Under the pieces are notes generated by a model, which saw only the letters and a list, made by a program, of their open reading frames with translations, searched no databases and was not told the origin of the DNA. A program made the position numbers and the translations under genes. This document shows positions 30,292-38,369 of a stretch of DNA of 64,000 bases, piece after piece. The stretch lies in contig NZ_RHJI01000001.1 of assembly GCF_004211955.1 (NCBI RefSeq), positions 149,203 to 213,202 of the forward strand, given 5' to 3'. The number at the start of each line of letters is the position of its first letter. Within the stretch, counting starts at the first letter, position 1. Source of the DNA: Escherichia sp. E1V33. Lineage in GTDB: Bacteria; Pseudomonadota; Gammaproteobacteria; Enterobacterales; Enterobacteriaceae.

Positions 30292-31517
30292 TGGCGCGAT
30301 TTGTGGTGTTAGTGATTGATAGCTTTGGCGTAGGCGCAATGAAAGATGTCACGCTGGTGCGTCCACAGGATGCCGGGGCGAATACCTGTGGTCACATCCT
30401 GAGCCAGTTGCCGCATTTGCAGCTACCAACGCTGGAGAAGCTGGGGCTAATCAACGCATTGGGTTATGCGCCAGGCGATATGCAACCGTCAGATTCCGCA
30501 ACCTGGGGTGTGGCAGAACTGCAACATGAAGGTGGCGATACCTTTATGGGGCATCAGGAAATTTTAGGCACGCGCCCGTTACCGCCGCTGCGGATGCCTT
30601 TTCGCGATGTGATTGACCGTGTTGAGCAGGCATTAGTTTCCGCCGCTTGGCAGGTGGAGCGCCGTGGCGATGATCTGCAATTTCTGTGGGTCAATCAGGC
30701 GGTTGCGATTGGCGATAATCTCGAGGCGGATTTAGGCCAGGTCTATAACATCACCGCCAATCTCTCTGTGATCTCTTTTGACGACGCAATCAAAATTGGT
30801 CGTATCGTGCGTGAGCAGGTACAGGTCGGTCGGGTCATTACATTTGGTGGCTTGTTAACCGACAGTCAACGCATTCTCGATGCCGCAGAAAGTAAAGAAG
30901 GGTGCTTTATTGGTATCAATGCGCCGCGTTCTGGCGCTTATGACAACGGCTTCCAGGTCGTGCATATGGGCTACGGTGTTGATGAAAAAGTGCAGGTGCC
31001 GCAAAAACTGTATGAAGCGGGCGTGCCAACCGTGCTGGTGGGTAAGGTGGCAGATATCGTCAACAATCCTTATGGCGTGAGCTGGCAAAATCTGGTGGAT
31101 AGCCAGCAGATTATGGATATCACCCTCGACGAATTTATCACCCATCAGACAGCGTTTATTTGCACCAACATTCAGGAAACCGACCTCGCTGGTCACGCAG
31201 AAGACGTCGCACGTTATGCCGAACGTTTGCAGGTCGTTGACCGCAATCTTGCTCTCCTGGTTGAGGCGATGCAGCCAGATGACTGCCTGATCGTCATGGC
31301 TGATCATGGTAACGACCCGACAATCGGTCACAGCCACCATACCCGCGAAGTCGTGCCGGTGCTGGTTTATCAGCAAGGCCTGGCTGCTACTCAGCTAGGT
31401 GTTCGCACCACGCTTTCTGATGTGGGGGCTACCGTGTGTGAATTTTTCCGTGCGCCACCGCCACAAAATGGTCGCTCTTTTCTTTCCTCCCTCCGGTTTG
31501 CAGGAGACACCCTATGA
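30291..31517 (+). CDS. yhfW: Phosphopentomutase-like metalloenzyme YhfW
   Basis: A 408-residue member of the alkaline-phosphatase metalloenzyme superfamily, closest in layout to phosphopentomutase DeoB. It has the N-terminal metal Asp in [15 protein letters not shown], a middle [14 protein letters not shown] that should carry the phosphorylated Thr, and the C-terminal metal cluster [21 protein letters not shown], like DeoB. It therefore probably moves a phosphate within a sugar-phosphate-like compound. It overlaps yhfX by one base and php by four bases. Confidence 0.82.
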   Translation: MARFVVLVIDSFGVGAMKDVTLVRPQDAGANTCGHILSQLPHLQLPTLEKLGLINALGYAPGDMQPSDSATWGVAELQHEGGDTFMGHQEILGTRPLPPLRMPFRDVIDRVEQALVSAAWQVERRGDDLQFLWVNQAVAIGDNLEADLGQVYNITANLSVISFDDAIKIGRIVREQVQVGRVITFGGLLTDSQRILDAAESKEGCFIGINAPRSGAYDNGFQVVHMGYGVDEKVQVPQKLYEAGVPTVLVGKVADIVNNPYGVSWQNLVDSQQIMDITLDEFITHQTAFICTNIQETDLAGHAEDVARYAERLQVVDRNLALLVEAMQPDDCLIVMADHGNDPTIGHSHHTREVVPVLVYQQGLAATQLGVRTTLSDVGATVCEFFRAPPPQNGRSFLSSLRFAGDTL

Positions 31518-32392
31518 GTTTTGATCCGACGGGCTACACCTTCGCCCATGAACATCTGCATATTGATCTTTCCGGCTTTAAAAACAACGTGGACTGCCGC
31601 CTTGATCAGTATGCGTTCATTTGCCAGGAGATGAACGACCTGATGGCCCGGGGCGTGCGTAATGTGATTGAGATGACCAACCGCTACATGGGGCGAAATG
31701 CACAATTTATGCTCGATGTGATGCGTGAAACGGGGATCAACGTGGTGGCCTGTACCGGCTATTACCAGGATGCCTTTTTTCCTGAACATGTGGCGACCCG
31801 CAGTGTGCAGGAACTGGCACAAGAGATGGTCGATGAAATTGAACAGGGTATTGATGGCACTGACCTGAAAGCCGGGATCATTGCAGAGATTGGTTCCAGC
31901 GAGGGCAAAATCACGCCGCTGGAAGAGAAGGTGTTTATTGCCGCCGCGCTGGCGCATAACCAGACCGGGCGCCCAATCTCCACGCATACGTCGTTTAGCA
32001 CCATGGGGCTGGAACAACTGGCGCTACTGCAAGCCCGCGGAGTTGATCTTTCGCGCGTCACTGTTGGCCACTGCGATCTGAAAGACAACCTCGACAACAT
32101 TTTGAAGATGATCGATCTCGGCGCGTATGTGCAGTTCGACACCATCGGCAAGAACAGTTACTACCCGGACGAAAAGCGCATTGCGATGCTCCACGCGCTA
32201 CGCGACCGTGGGTTGCTTAACCGCGTCATGCTGTCGATGGATATTACGCGCCGCTCTCATTTAAAAGCCAACGGTGGTTATGGCTATGACTATTTATTGA
32301 CCACCTTTATTCCGCAATTGCGCCAGTCAGGATTCAGTCAGGCCGATGTGGATGTGATGTTACGTGAAAATCCCTCTCAATTTTTCCAATAA
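31514..32392 (+). CDS. php: Phosphotriesterase homology protein Php
   Basis: A 292-residue amidohydrolase-superfamily TIM barrel of the phosphotriesterase/lactonase group. The metal ligands are all present: His12 and His14 ([10 protein letters not shown]), Glu125 ([10 protein letters not shown]) where phosphotriesterase has a carbamylated Lys, His158 (PISTHTS), His186 (VGHCD) and Asp243 (LSMDITRR). The family suggests hydrolysis of a lactone or phosphoester, but the substrate is not known to me. The start overlaps the yhfW stop (ATGA). Confidence 0.88.
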   Translation: MSFDPTGYTFAHEHLHIDLSGFKNNVDCRLDQYAFICQEMNDLMARGVRNVIEMTNRYMGRNAQFMLDVMRETGINVVACTGYYQDAFFPEHVATRSVQELAQEMVDEIEQGIDGTDLKAGIIAEIGSSEGKITPLEEKVFIAAALAHNQTGRPISTHTSFSTMGLEQLALLQARGVDLSRVTVGHCDLKDNLDNILKMIDLGAYVQFDTIGKNSYYPDEKRIAMLHALRDRGLLNRVMLSMDITRRSHLKANGGYGYDYLLTTFIPQLRQSGFSQADVDVMLRENPSQFFQ

Positions 32393-32402
32393 GGACAGAC
32401 TA

Positions 32403-32756
32403 ATGAAAAAGATTGGCGTTGCAGGCTTACAGCGTGAGCAGATCAAAAAAACCATTGAAGCGACGGCTCCAGGCTGTTTTGAAGTTTTCATTCACAACGA
32501 CATGGAAGCGGCAATGAAGGTGAAATCCGGGCAACTGGATTATTACATCGGCGCGTGTAATACCGGTGCGGGCGCGGCATTGTCGATTGCCATCGCGGTG
32601 ATTGGCTATAACAAAAGTTGCACCATTGCCAAGCCGGGTATCAAAGCGAAAGACGAACATATCGCCAAAATGATCGCCGAAGGGAAAGTGGCGTTTGGGC
32701 TTTCCGTTGAGCACGTCGAACACGCGATTCCGATGCTGATTAACCATCTGAAATAA
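32403..32756 (+). CDS. yhfU: Small protein YhfU (DUF2620)
   Basis: A 117-residue soluble protein of unknown function. It has an alternating beta-alpha pattern (KKIGVAGLQREQIKKTIEAT; DYYIGACNTGAGAALSIAIA) that could be a small Rossmann-like or PTS IIB-like fold. I chose ATG 32403, preceded by AAGGA; an upstream start in the php end would add 13 residues. It sits directly before the membrane protein gene yhfT, so a role as a transporter partner is plausible but not shown. Confidence 0.8.
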   Translation: MKKIGVAGLQREQIKKTIEATAPGCFEVFIHNDMEAAMKVKSGQLDYYIGACNTGAGAALSIAIAVIGYNKSCTIAKPGIKAKDEHIAKMIAEGKVAFGLSVEHVEHAIPMLINHLK

Positions 32757-32767
32757 AAGGCACGACT

Positions 32768-34072
32768 ATGGATCTGTATATTCAGATTATCGTGGTGGCG
32801 TGCCTGACGGGTATGACATCGCTTCTGGCGCATCGCTCGGCAGCCGTTTTTCATGACGGTATCCGCCCGATCCTGCCGCAACTGATTGAAGGCTATATGA
32901 ACCGTCGCGAGGCGGGGAGTATCGCTTTTGGTCTGAGCATTGGTTTTGTGGCCTCGGTGGGGATCTCCTTTACCCTGAAAACCGGGCTACTCAACGCATG
33001 GCTACTCTTTCTTCCTACCGATATCCTCGGCGTACTGGCGATAAACAGCCTGATGGCGTTTGGTCTTGGCGCTATCTGGGGCGTGTTGATCCTCACCTGT
33101 CTGTTGCCGGTAAACCAGCTGCTGACCGCACTGCCGGTGGATGTATTAGGTAGTCTGGGGGAATTAAGCTCGCCGGTGGTTTCAGCTTTTGCACTGTTCC
33201 CGTTGGTGGCGATTTTCTACCAGTTTGGCTGGAAGCAAAGTCTGATCGCTGCCGTGGTTGTGCTGATGACCCGTGTGGTGGTAGTGCGCTATTTCCCACA
33301 TCTTAACCCTGAATCCATAGAAATCTTTATTGGCATGGTGATGCTGCTGGGGATCGCGATAACTCACGACCTGCGTCATCGTGATGAAAATGACATCGAT
33401 GCCAGCGGGCTTTCGGTGTTTGAAGAACGCACGTCGCGGATTATCAAAAACTTACCGTATATCGCTATTGTTGGGGCACTGATTGCCGCCGTTGCCAGCA
33501 TGAAGATTTTTGCTGGCAGTGAAGTGTCGATCTTCACCCTTGAGAAAGCATATTCCGCAGGCGTAACGCCGGAACAATCACAAACGCTGATTAATCAGGC
33601 GGCACTGGCGGAATTTATGCGCGGGCTGGGTTTTGTGCCGTTGATTGCCACCACCGCGTTAGCCACTGGCGTGTATGCGGTTGCGGGCTTTACCTTTGTT
33701 TATGCGGTGGGCTATCTCTCGCCAAATCCGATGGTTGCAGCAGTATTAGGCGCAGTGGTTATTTCGGCAGAAGTGCTATTGCTTCGTTCGATCGGCAAAT
33801 GGCTGGGGCGTTACCCATCGGTACGTAATGCGTCGGATAACATCCGTAACGCCATGAATATGCTGATGGAAGTGGCGTTGCTGGTCGGTTCGATTTTCGC
33901 AGCAATCAAAATGGCAGGCTATACCGGATTCTCTATCGCGGTTGCCATTTACTTCCTCAACGAATCTCTGGGCCGTCCGGTACAGAAAATGGCGGCACCG
34001 GTCGTAGCAGTAATGATCACCGGCATCCTGCTGAATGTTCTTTACTGGCTTGGTCTGTTCGTTCCGGCTTAA
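32768..34072 (+). CDS. yhfT: Membrane transport protein YhfT (putative)
   Basis: A 434-residue integral membrane protein with about 10-12 hydrophobic segments (e.g. IIVVACLTGMTSLLAH, TILA-poor loops, VALLVGSIFAAIKMAGYTGF, MITGILLNVLYWLGLFVPA). It has no recognised transporter motif. Being in an operon of catabolic enzymes and adjacent to YhfU, it is probably the importer of the pathway substrate. With YhfU (small, IIB-like) and YhfY (PRD) the set recalls a PTS permease, but I see no phosphorylation-site signature to prove it. Confidence 0.8.
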   Translation: MDLYIQIIVVACLTGMTSLLAHRSAAVFHDGIRPILPQLIEGYMNRREAGSIAFGLSIGFVASVGISFTLKTGLLNAWLLFLPTDILGVLAINSLMAFGLGAIWGVLILTCLLPVNQLLTALPVDVLGSLGELSSPVVSAFALFPLVAIFYQFGWKQSLIAAVVVLMTRVVVVRYFPHLNPESIEIFIGMVMLLGIAITHDLRHRDENDIDASGLSVFEERTSRIIKNLPYIAIVGALIAAVASMKIFAGSEVSIFTLEKAYSAGVTPEQSQTLINQAALAEFMRGLGFVPLIATTALATGVYAVAGFTFVYAVGYLSPNPMVAAVLGAVVISAEVLLLRSIGKWLGRYPSVRNASDNIRNAMNMLMEVALLVGSIFAAIKMAGYTGFSIAVAIYFLNESLGRPVQKMAAPVVAVMITGILLNVLYWLGLFVPA

Positions 34073-34083
34073 GGAAGGCACCT

Positions 34084-35169
34084 ATGAAGACGTTTCCTTT
34101 GCAGAGCCTGACTCTTACTGAAGCGCAGCATAAGCAGTTTGCGCTGGTGGACTCGATTTGCCGCCATTTCCCCGGCAGCGAGTTTCTTACTGGCGGTGAT
34201 TTAGGGTTAACTCCAGGGCTGAATCAACCGCGTATTACCCAACGGGTGGAGCAGGTGCTGGCTGACGCGTTTCATGCGCAAGCGGCGGCGCTGGTACAGG
34301 GCGCGGGTACTGGAGCGATTCGTACGGCGCTGGCGGCTTTGCTCAAACCGGGACAGCGTCTTCTGGTGCATGACGCGCCTGTTTACCCGACGACTCAGGT
34401 CATTATTGAACAGATGGGGCTGACGCTTATCACTGCTGATTTCAATGACCTGTCGGCACTTAAGCAAGTTGTCGAAGAGCAACAACCGGATGCGGCGCTG
34501 GTGCAGCATACGCGCCAGCAGCCGCAGGACAGCTACATTCTGGCAGATGTGCTGGCAACGTTGCGCGCGGCAGGTGTGCCAGCGTTAACCGATGACAACT
34601 ATGCGGTGATGAAAGTGGCGCGAATTGGCTGCGAATGTGGGGCAAATGTCTCGACATTTTCCTGCTTCAAGCTGTTTGGGCCAGAGGGTGTTGGCGCGGT
34701 GGTAGGCGATGCCGATGCTATTAGTCGGATTCGCGCCACGCTCTATTCCGGCGGCAGCCAGATTCAGGGCGTGCAGGCGTTAGAAGTATTGCGTGGTCTG
34801 GTGTTTGCGCCAGTGATGCACGCGGTGCAGGCGGGGGTATCTGAGCGGTTGTTAGCTTTGCTTAATGGTGGTGCGGTGCCGGAAGTTAAAAGCGCCGTCA
34901 TTGCTAATGCACAGTCGAAGGTATTGATTGTGGAGTTTCATCAGCCGATTGCCGCCAGAGTGCTGGAAGAAGCGCAGAAACGCGGCGCGTTGCCTTATCC
35001 GGTGGGAGCGGAGTCGAAATATGAGATTCCGCCGCTCTTCTATCGACTTTCCGGAACGTTCCGTCAGGCGAATCCGCAATTAGAACATTGTGCGATTCGC
35101 ATTAACCCGAATCGCAGCGGTGAAGAGACGGTGCTGCGGATTTTGCGTGAGAGTATTAGCAGCGTTTAA
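34084..35169 (+). CDS. yhfS: PLP-dependent aminotransferase-fold protein YhfS
   Basis: A 361-residue fold-type I PLP enzyme. The PLP-binding Asp lies in ALTDDNYAVMKV (about 170-171) and the Schiff-base Lys is most likely Lys196 in STFSCFKLFGPEGVGAV. The overall order (GAGTGAIR cofactor loop, then DNY, then SCFK) resembles class V or Cys/Met-metabolism enzymes, so transaminase, lyase or selenocysteine-synthase-like chemistry are all possible. It is the last gene of the yhf operon, 12 bases after yhfT. Confidence 0.82.
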   Translation: MKTFPLQSLTLTEAQHKQFALVDSICRHFPGSEFLTGGDLGLTPGLNQPRITQRVEQVLADAFHAQAAALVQGAGTGAIRTALAALLKPGQRLLVHDAPVYPTTQVIIEQMGLTLITADFNDLSALKQVVEEQQPDAALVQHTRQQPQDSYILADVLATLRAAGVPALTDDNYAVMKVARIGCECGANVSTFSCFKLFGPEGVGAVVGDADAISRIRATLYSGGSQIQGVQALEVLRGLVFAPVMHAVQAGVSERLLALLNGGAVPEVKSAVIANAQSKVLIVEFHQPIAARVLEEAQKRGALPYPVGAESKYEIPPLFYRLSGTFRQANPQLEHCAIRINPNRSGEETVLRILRESISSV

Positions 35170-35210
35170 TCTTTTGAACGATATTTTCGAAAAGAGTGCA
35201 GAAACAAATA

Positions 35211-35234
35211 CGCCCTCGGGTAATCCCGAGGGCG
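35211..35234. terminator. Strong hairpin between yhfS and yhfL
   Basis: CGCCCTCGGG (35211-35220), TAAT, CCCGAGGGCG (35225-35234): ten perfect base pairs between convergent genes. No T-run follows in either direction, so it is terminator-like rather than a textbook terminator. It sits exactly where the frl cluster lies in K-12. Confidence 0.6.
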
Positions 35235-35275
35235 TCAGGCAATTAAACCGGCGTTAACCGATTTCTGTCAATGAC

Positions 35276-35443
35276 TTACTGTGCAGTAGGACCGCAGCCG
35301 CCAATGATTTTAGAAATAGAAATTGCCGGGTGCAGCAGGTAGTCGTAAGAGCAGTTCTTTTCACGGTTTTCAATATGACCAGTACATGCAGTTAATGTTG
35401 CCAGTACCGCACCAACCAGTGCTACTTTAATAAACTTGTTCAT
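35276..35443 (-). CDS. yhfL: Small lipoprotein YhfL
   Basis: A 55-residue predicted lipoprotein. The signal ends in a lipobox with Cys at position 20 (VLATLTACTGH), followed by a short mature part with two more Cys (NCSYDYLLHP, IGGCGPTAQ) that could form a disulfide. The function is unknown. ATG 35443 is preceded by AGGGAATG. It is a single small gene on the minus strand, convergent with yhfS. In K-12 frlA would lie beyond its 3' end, but here yhfS follows directly. Confidence 0.88.
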   Translation of the reverse strand: MNKFIKVALVGAVLATLTACTGHIENREKNCSYDYLLHPAISISKIIGGCGPTAQ

Positions 35444-35671
35444 TTTCATTCCCTATGTAAAATATATCGAGTAATATTCATTGATTATGTGAATATAAGC
35501 AAACAGCTCGCTAAAGACGATACAGGAATATCTATTATGCGTCAGTGAATGGACTATGAATATTATGATTATATTTGTAAGCCGCTGTAACTGTAGGACG
35601 TTATTAAACTAAATTAGTTAAAAGTTTGTTTTATGTCTGGTGAAAATAAACATTAATATAAGTATGTTTGT
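35444..35671. other. AT-rich intergenic region upstream of yhfL
   Basis: About 230 AT-rich bases between the yhfL start and the cysG terminator. It should hold the yhfL promoter. I see no further gene or clear operator in it. Confidence 0.4.
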
Positions 35672-35703
35672 AAATAAAAAAAGGCCAGAAATATCCGGCC
35701 TTA
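35672..35703 (-). terminator. cysG (nir operon) terminator
   Basis: Read on the minus strand: AAGGCC, a ten-base loop, GGCCTT, then TTTTTTTATTTA. It is a rho-independent terminator for the nirBDC-cysG transcript, 16 bases past the cysG stop. Confidence 0.8.
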
Positions 35704-35718
35704 GTTGATTTTTTTAAA

Positions 35719-37092
35719 TTAATGGTTAGAGAACCAATTTAATTTATCGCGCAGGCCAACGACCCGACCAATAATAATTAATGATGGGCTGTTCATTTTC
35801 TGCGCCAGTTCGCCCAACTGCGTGAGCGTACCGTTAATCACACGCTGCGTGACTGCCGTACCGTTTTCGACAATTGCCACCGGCATTTCACCAGGCATTC
35901 CGTGTTCAATCAGTTTTTGCTGAATGGTCGCGGCCTGATTCAGTCCCATATAGAACACCAGCGTCTGTTTTTCTGCCGCCAGATTTTCCCAGTCCAGCTC
36001 TCCACCGGTTTTTAAGTGTCCGGTAATTAAGCGTACGCTCTGAGCATAATCGCGATGCGTAAGTGGAATACCCGAATAGGCAGAGCAACCAGAAGCTGCG
36101 GTTATACCCGGAACCACCGAGAACGGAATGCCTGCATTGCATAGTGTTTCCAGCTCTTCGCCACCACGGCCAAAAATAAACGGATCGCCGCCTTTCAAAC
36201 GCACCACGCGTTTGCCTTTTTGCGCTTCCCGAAGAAGGATCTGGTTAATCTCTTCCTGCGGTACGCAGTGATATCCCGCGCGTTTACCGACGAAGACACG
36301 ATCCGCATCGCGGCGTACCAGATTCATAATATCGTCAGAAACCAGACGGTCGTAGACCACCACATCAGCCTGCTGAATTTGTTGCAGACCTTTCAGCGTC
36401 AGAAGACCAGCATCGCCTGGACCTGCGCCAACCAGCACTACTTCACCACGATGATCGAGCGGTTCGTTGATTAACTGTTCGGTGGTTTCAGTAATGGCTT
36501 TCTGATCGTTGTTCGCCAGCGACTGCGCCAGACGGTCGTTAACGAACAATTTTTCCCAGAAGCGGCGACGTTCACCCATCGTGGCGAACTGTTGTTTGAC
36601 CCGACCGCGCAACTGCCCGGCATATTTCGCCACCTGGCCCAGATGCAGCGGCAGCAGTGATTCGAGTTTTTCGCGCAACAGGCGCGCCAGAACCGGAGAA
36701 GTACCGCCAGAGGAAACCGCCACCATCAGCGGTGAGCGGTCAATAATCGACGGCATAATGAAGCTGGCGGCTTTCGGCGCATCGACCACGTTACAGAAGA
36801 TGCGACGAGCTTCAGCGGCTTCGCTGACGCGCTGGTTAAGCGCGTCATCATCCGTCGCTGCAATCGCCAGCCAGCAGGTGTCGAGAAGGCTTTCATCAAA
36901 TGGCCCTTCGACGAGGGTTAACATGCCTGCATCTGCCCATGCGGTGAACTGTGGAATAAACGCTAATGCATTCACCGTTAAGCGAGCGCCTGCGTCTAAC
37001 AGCAACCTTGCTTTGCGTTCCGCGACATCACCACCGCCGACAATCAGACAGTCGCGATCGCGTAATTGGCAAAATATAGGCAAATGATCCAC
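35719..37092 (-). CDS. cysG: Siroheme synthase (multifunctional)
   Basis: Makes siroheme from uroporphyrinogen III: two methylations, an NAD-dependent oxidation and iron insertion. Of 457 residues, about 1-210 form the dehydrogenase/ferrochelatase half ([20 protein letters not shown]ossmann loop) and about 216-457 the methyltransferase half ([35 protein letters not shown]). Siroheme is the cofactor of NirB, encoded upstream in the same operon, and of sulfite reductase. It lies 18 bases after nirC. Confidence 0.97.
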   Translation of the reverse strand: MDHLPIFCQLRDRDCLIVGGGDVAERKARLLLDAGARLTVNALAFIPQFTAWADAGMLTLVEGPFDESLLDTCWLAIAATDDDALNQRVSEAAEARRIFCNVVDAPKAASFIMPSIIDRSPLMVAVSSGGTSPVLARLLREKLESLLPLHLGQVAKYAGQLRGRVKQQFATMGERRRFWEKLFVNDRLAQSLANNDQKAITETTEQLINEPLDHRGEVVLVGAGPGDAGLLTLKGLQQIQQADVVVYDRLVSDDIMNLVRRDADRVFVGKRAGYHCVPQEEINQILLREAQKGKRVVRLKGGDPFIFGRGGEELETLCNAGIPFSVVPGITAASGCSAYSGIPLTHRDYAQSVRLITGHLKTGGELDWENLAAEKQTLVFYMGLNQAATIQQKLIEHGMPGEMPVAIVENGTAVTQRVINGTLTQLGELAQKMNSPSLIIIGRVVGLRDKLNWFSNH

Positions 37093-37110
37093 GTAAAAAC
37101 CCCTTAGTAA

Positions 37111-37917
37111 TTAACCGGCAGCCGTTTCAGTTTGATTAAATTTGTCCGCAACCGGACGATTCGCTTTCGGCGTAGCATACCAATAACCCAATCCCATGAA
37201 TACGGCGCCCGATAAAGTATTACCCAGCGTCACCCACAGCAGGTTATGACCAATACCCGCCAGCGTGTAGGCTTCGCTGTGATTGCCGAACCAGGAGAGC
37301 GCGAATAGCGTCATGTTAGCGATGGAGTGCTCATAGCCGGATGCAATAAATGCCAGCAGACACCACCAGATAGCGATAAATTTCGCCGCCCCTTCAGTAC
37401 GCAGCGCCATCCAGATTGCCAGACAAACCAGCCAGTTACACAATGCACCTTTGAAGAACAGTACCATTGCCGGTGCGGTGGTTTTAGCCAGCGCGACGGA
37501 GTGAACGATGCTGGTATCTACCGGCAGCAGGCTACCGCCGCCCCAGCTATAGAGCATGGCAACGAAGACAGAACCGACCAGGTTACCCAGCCAGGTTTGC
37601 GGCAGGATTGCCCACATTTGCCCGTGGCTGATGGTGCCCGCTTTCACCCCAAAGGTGAGGAACATGGTGTGTCCGGTGAACAGTTCAGAACCGGCGATAA
37701 TCACCAGCGTTAAAGCGATACCAAAGGTCGCGCCCATCACCAGAGGGCGTACGGATGGATCGAGCAAATTACCGAGCGTGAAAATCAGGATGATCCCAAG
37801 ACCCACATACGCGCCCGCCATAGCGGAGCTGACCCAAAAGCCGAGCGGGTTATTTGCCGACAGGCGTGCAATGCGCGCAGCATTAGCCGCACACTTATTA
37901 ATAGTGTCTGTAAACAT
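37111..37917 (-). CDS. nirC: Nitrite transporter NirC
   Basis: A 268-residue inner-membrane channel of the formate/nitrite transporter family that exchanges nitrite. The six-helix layout is visible, with the family signatures GSELFTGHTMFLTFG and NWLVCLAIWMA. It lies between nirD and cysG. A terminator-like hairpin in the 125-base nirD-nirC gap may lower its expression relative to nirBD. Confidence 0.96.
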   Translation of the reverse strand: MFTDTINKCAANAARIARLSANNPLGFWVSSAMAGAYVGLGIILIFTLGNLLDPSVRPLVMGATFGIALTLVIIAGSELFTGHTMFLTFGVKAGTISHGQMWAILPQTWLGNLVGSVFVAMLYSWGGGSLLPVDTSIVHSVALAKTTAPAMVLFFKGALCNWLVCLAIWMALRTEGAAKFIAIWWCLLAFIASGYEHSIANMTLFALSWFGNHSEAYTLAGIGHNLLWVTLGNTLSGAVFMGLGYWYATPKANRPVADKFNQTETAAG

Positions 37918-38007
37918 TTGATTATCCTTTAAAAAATAAAAGCAAAAAATAAAACAAAAAGTTTAAAAAATGTCCTGCAATATACCGAAGGTCATTACAG
38001 GACAATG

Positions 38008-38033
38008 CAAAAAGGGGAGGCATTGCGCCTCCC
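38008..38033 (-). terminator. Intra-operon terminator/attenuator between nirD and nirC
   Basis: On the minus strand: GGGAGGC, GCAAT, GCCTCCC, then CTTTTTGC. The T-run is short, suggesting partial termination inside the nir operon. Confidence 0.6.
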
Positions 38034-38042
38034 GTTAAAACA

Positions 38043-38369
38043 TTAACCGCGTAGCTGTACCACGCCGTCTTTCACTCGCGCTTCGTAATGCTTGACGGAA
38101 AACTGTTCGTCTTCCATGCACAATCCGTCGCTTAAGCGAAAACGCTGTTTTTTCAGCGGGCTGGCGACCCACAGCTCGCCCTGGTGTTCCGCAATCAGTC
38201 CGCGTGACAGCACGCTGGATTCGAAGAACGGATCGATGTTGCTGATCGCAAACACCTGGTCGCTGTGATACGGGCGGAAAATTGCTACCTGCTCGTCACC
38301 TAACAGCGCGCAGACACCGGTTTCAGGCAGGATGTCATCGATTTTGCAGATGTCTTTCCACTGGCTCAT
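38043..38369 (-). CDS. nirD: Nitrite reductase small subunit NirD
   Basis: A 108-residue small subunit of cytoplasmic NADH-dependent nitrite reductase, with a Rieske-like fold. The Rieske cluster ligands (CxH..CxxH) are not present: the sequence has Cys at ICKIDD, VCALLG and LCMED but no matching His pairs. That is normal for NirD, which keeps the fold without the cluster. Its start overlaps the nirB stop by four bases. Confidence 0.95.
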   Translation of the reverse strand: MSQWKDICKIDDILPETGVCALLGDEQVAIFRPYHSDQVFAISNIDPFFESSVLSRGLIAEHQGELWVASPLKKQRFRLSDGLCMEDEQFSVKHYEARVKDGVVQLRG

